Shown piece by piece: positions 41,727 through 42,245 of a DNA stretch of 42,245 nucleotides (the first letter of the stretch is position 1; the number at the start of each line of letters is the position of its first letter). A program made the position numbers and the translations under genes. The stretch covers positions 1-42,245 of the forward strand of contig CANGPL010000020.1 of NCBI GenBank assembly GCA_947455725.1, read 5' to 3'. Under the pieces are notes generated by a model, which worked only from the letters and a program-made list of their open reading frames with translations, was not told the origin of the DNA and did not search any database. The stretch is from Hyphomicrobiales bacterium. Its GTDB lineage: Bacteria; Pseudomonadota; Alphaproteobacteria; Rhizobiales; Beijerinckiaceae.

Positions 41727-42245
41727 CTAATGGTTCCAGAGGCGTTGCGGCGGCAAAAAGAGACGGATTGAATCGCCTGTGCTGATCCCTCCCTCGCGCT
41801 CCACCCAAGCGACAAGACCGCGCTTGTGCTTGGCCATGGCGACAAAGGCCATGCCATGGCCGGGATGGTGTCTCTCAATGATTTCAGCCGGATATTTGCA
41901 GGGCTGATTTTCGAGATCGACGATCAAGGTCGCGCCCGAGGAAAACATCAGGCGTGTAGAGGGTGGCAGCACGGTGAGGTCGGGAATGCCCGATACCAAG
42001 AGATTGGCCCCGACCCATTCCGGCGGCAGAGCGGGGATCGCGAGCTTATCCGCGATGTCGGCCATCTCTTCGACTGAGACAATGGAAACCTGACGGCGGT
42101 TTTTAAGCGGCACGCCGCGCGGATATTGTTTCAGCGTCCGTGAATCGGACAGCATGGTCGGGCCCGAGTGGCAGTCACCCGTGATCCCGTCAAAAGTGAG
42201 GGTGAGCGAACCTGTCGGCGATTTTTCGAGCCCCGTCGCCCGATC
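41727..42245 (-). CDS. MOSC domain protein, N-terminus outside window
   Basis: The frame is open from the right edge of the window, so the gene is cut at its 5' end; about 172 residues are seen. MOSC proteins bind molybdenum cofactor or deliver sulfur to it. Typical blocks are GDCHSGPT, YPRGVPLKNRRQVSIVSVEEM, PEWVGANLLVSGIPDLTVLPPSTRL, the cysteine of VDLENQPCKYPAE, and AWVEREGGISTGDSI. The activity is not established for this group. It is about 160 bases upstream of fabI on the same strand. Confidence 0.92.
   Translation of the reverse strand, partial: DRATGLEKSPTGSLTLTFDGITGDCHSGPTMLSDSRTLKQYPRGVPLKNRRQVSIVSVEEMADIADKLAIPALPPEWVGANLLVSGIPDLTVLPPSTRLMFSSGATLIVDLENQPCKYPAEIIERHHPGHGMAFVAMAKHKRGLVAWVEREGGISTGDSIRLFLPPQRLWNH

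Overview
The window looks like chromosomal DNA of an alphaproteobacterium, most likely order Hyphomicrobiales (Rhizobiales). The basis is gene order and protein type: a ctaC-ctaD-ctaB-coxF-ctaG-ctaE-DUF983-SURF1-thrC-M16 peptidase block, a CycM-type membrane-anchored cytochrome c, a yejABEF transporter, a DnaX without the usual zinc cysteines, an ffs-dnaX-ybaB-recR block, and several families of intergenic palindromic repeats. No genus is claimed. I see no tRNA, rRNA, CRISPR array, insertion sequence or prophage.

Layout. 1-1787 (-): N-terminal part of a membrane sensor with PAS and GGDEF domains, running off the left edge. 1851-11682 (-): acetyltransferase, M16 peptidase, thrC, SURF1, DUF983 and the aa3 cytochrome c oxidase genes, read ctaC to GNAT from right to left, with stable hairpins at several gene borders. 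11981-13119 (+): an IalB-family secreted protein and a lipoprotein. 13136-17937 (+): a tandem glycine riboswitch and gcvT-gcvH-gcvPA-gcvPB. 17948-18116 (+): a probable small RNA with its own promoter and terminator. 18170-18694 (+): an unrecognised gene. 18709-20252 (-): an RcnA-like Ni/Co exporter and cycM. 20447-22048 (+): kdsB and pheA. 22049-24081: an AT-rich accessory patch with a membrane pentapeptide-repeat protein, an orphan antitoxin-like ORF and a composite repeat. 24112-32673 (-): yejA-yejB-yejE-yejF, an inositol-monophosphatase-like gene, deoB and upp. 32883-35786 (-): SRP RNA, dnaX, ybaB, recR. 35877-37231 (+): HIT protein and nudC. 37459-42245 (-): MOSC protein, fabI, histidine phosphatase, aroC and a RibB with an N-terminal HTH and a degenerate GTP cyclohydrolase II domain.

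How it works together. The cox block supplies the oxidase subunits (CtaC, CtaD, CtaE), heme processing (CtaB, SURF1) and copper delivery (CtaG); CycM is a plausible electron donor to it. The gcv operon degrades glycine and is under direct glycine sensing. Most other genes are core metabolism: threonine, phenylalanine, chorismate, riboflavin, fatty acid, KDO and nucleoside salvage.

Most of the window is ordinary core genome. The places most worth a second look are the small-RNA candidate after gcvPB, the accessory patch at 22.0-24.1 kb, the HTH-RibB-RibA-like fusion, the terminator-like leader before kdsB, the Glu-to-Arg change in the CuA motif of CtaC, and the repeat elements. Nothing here is clearly a new multi-gene system.
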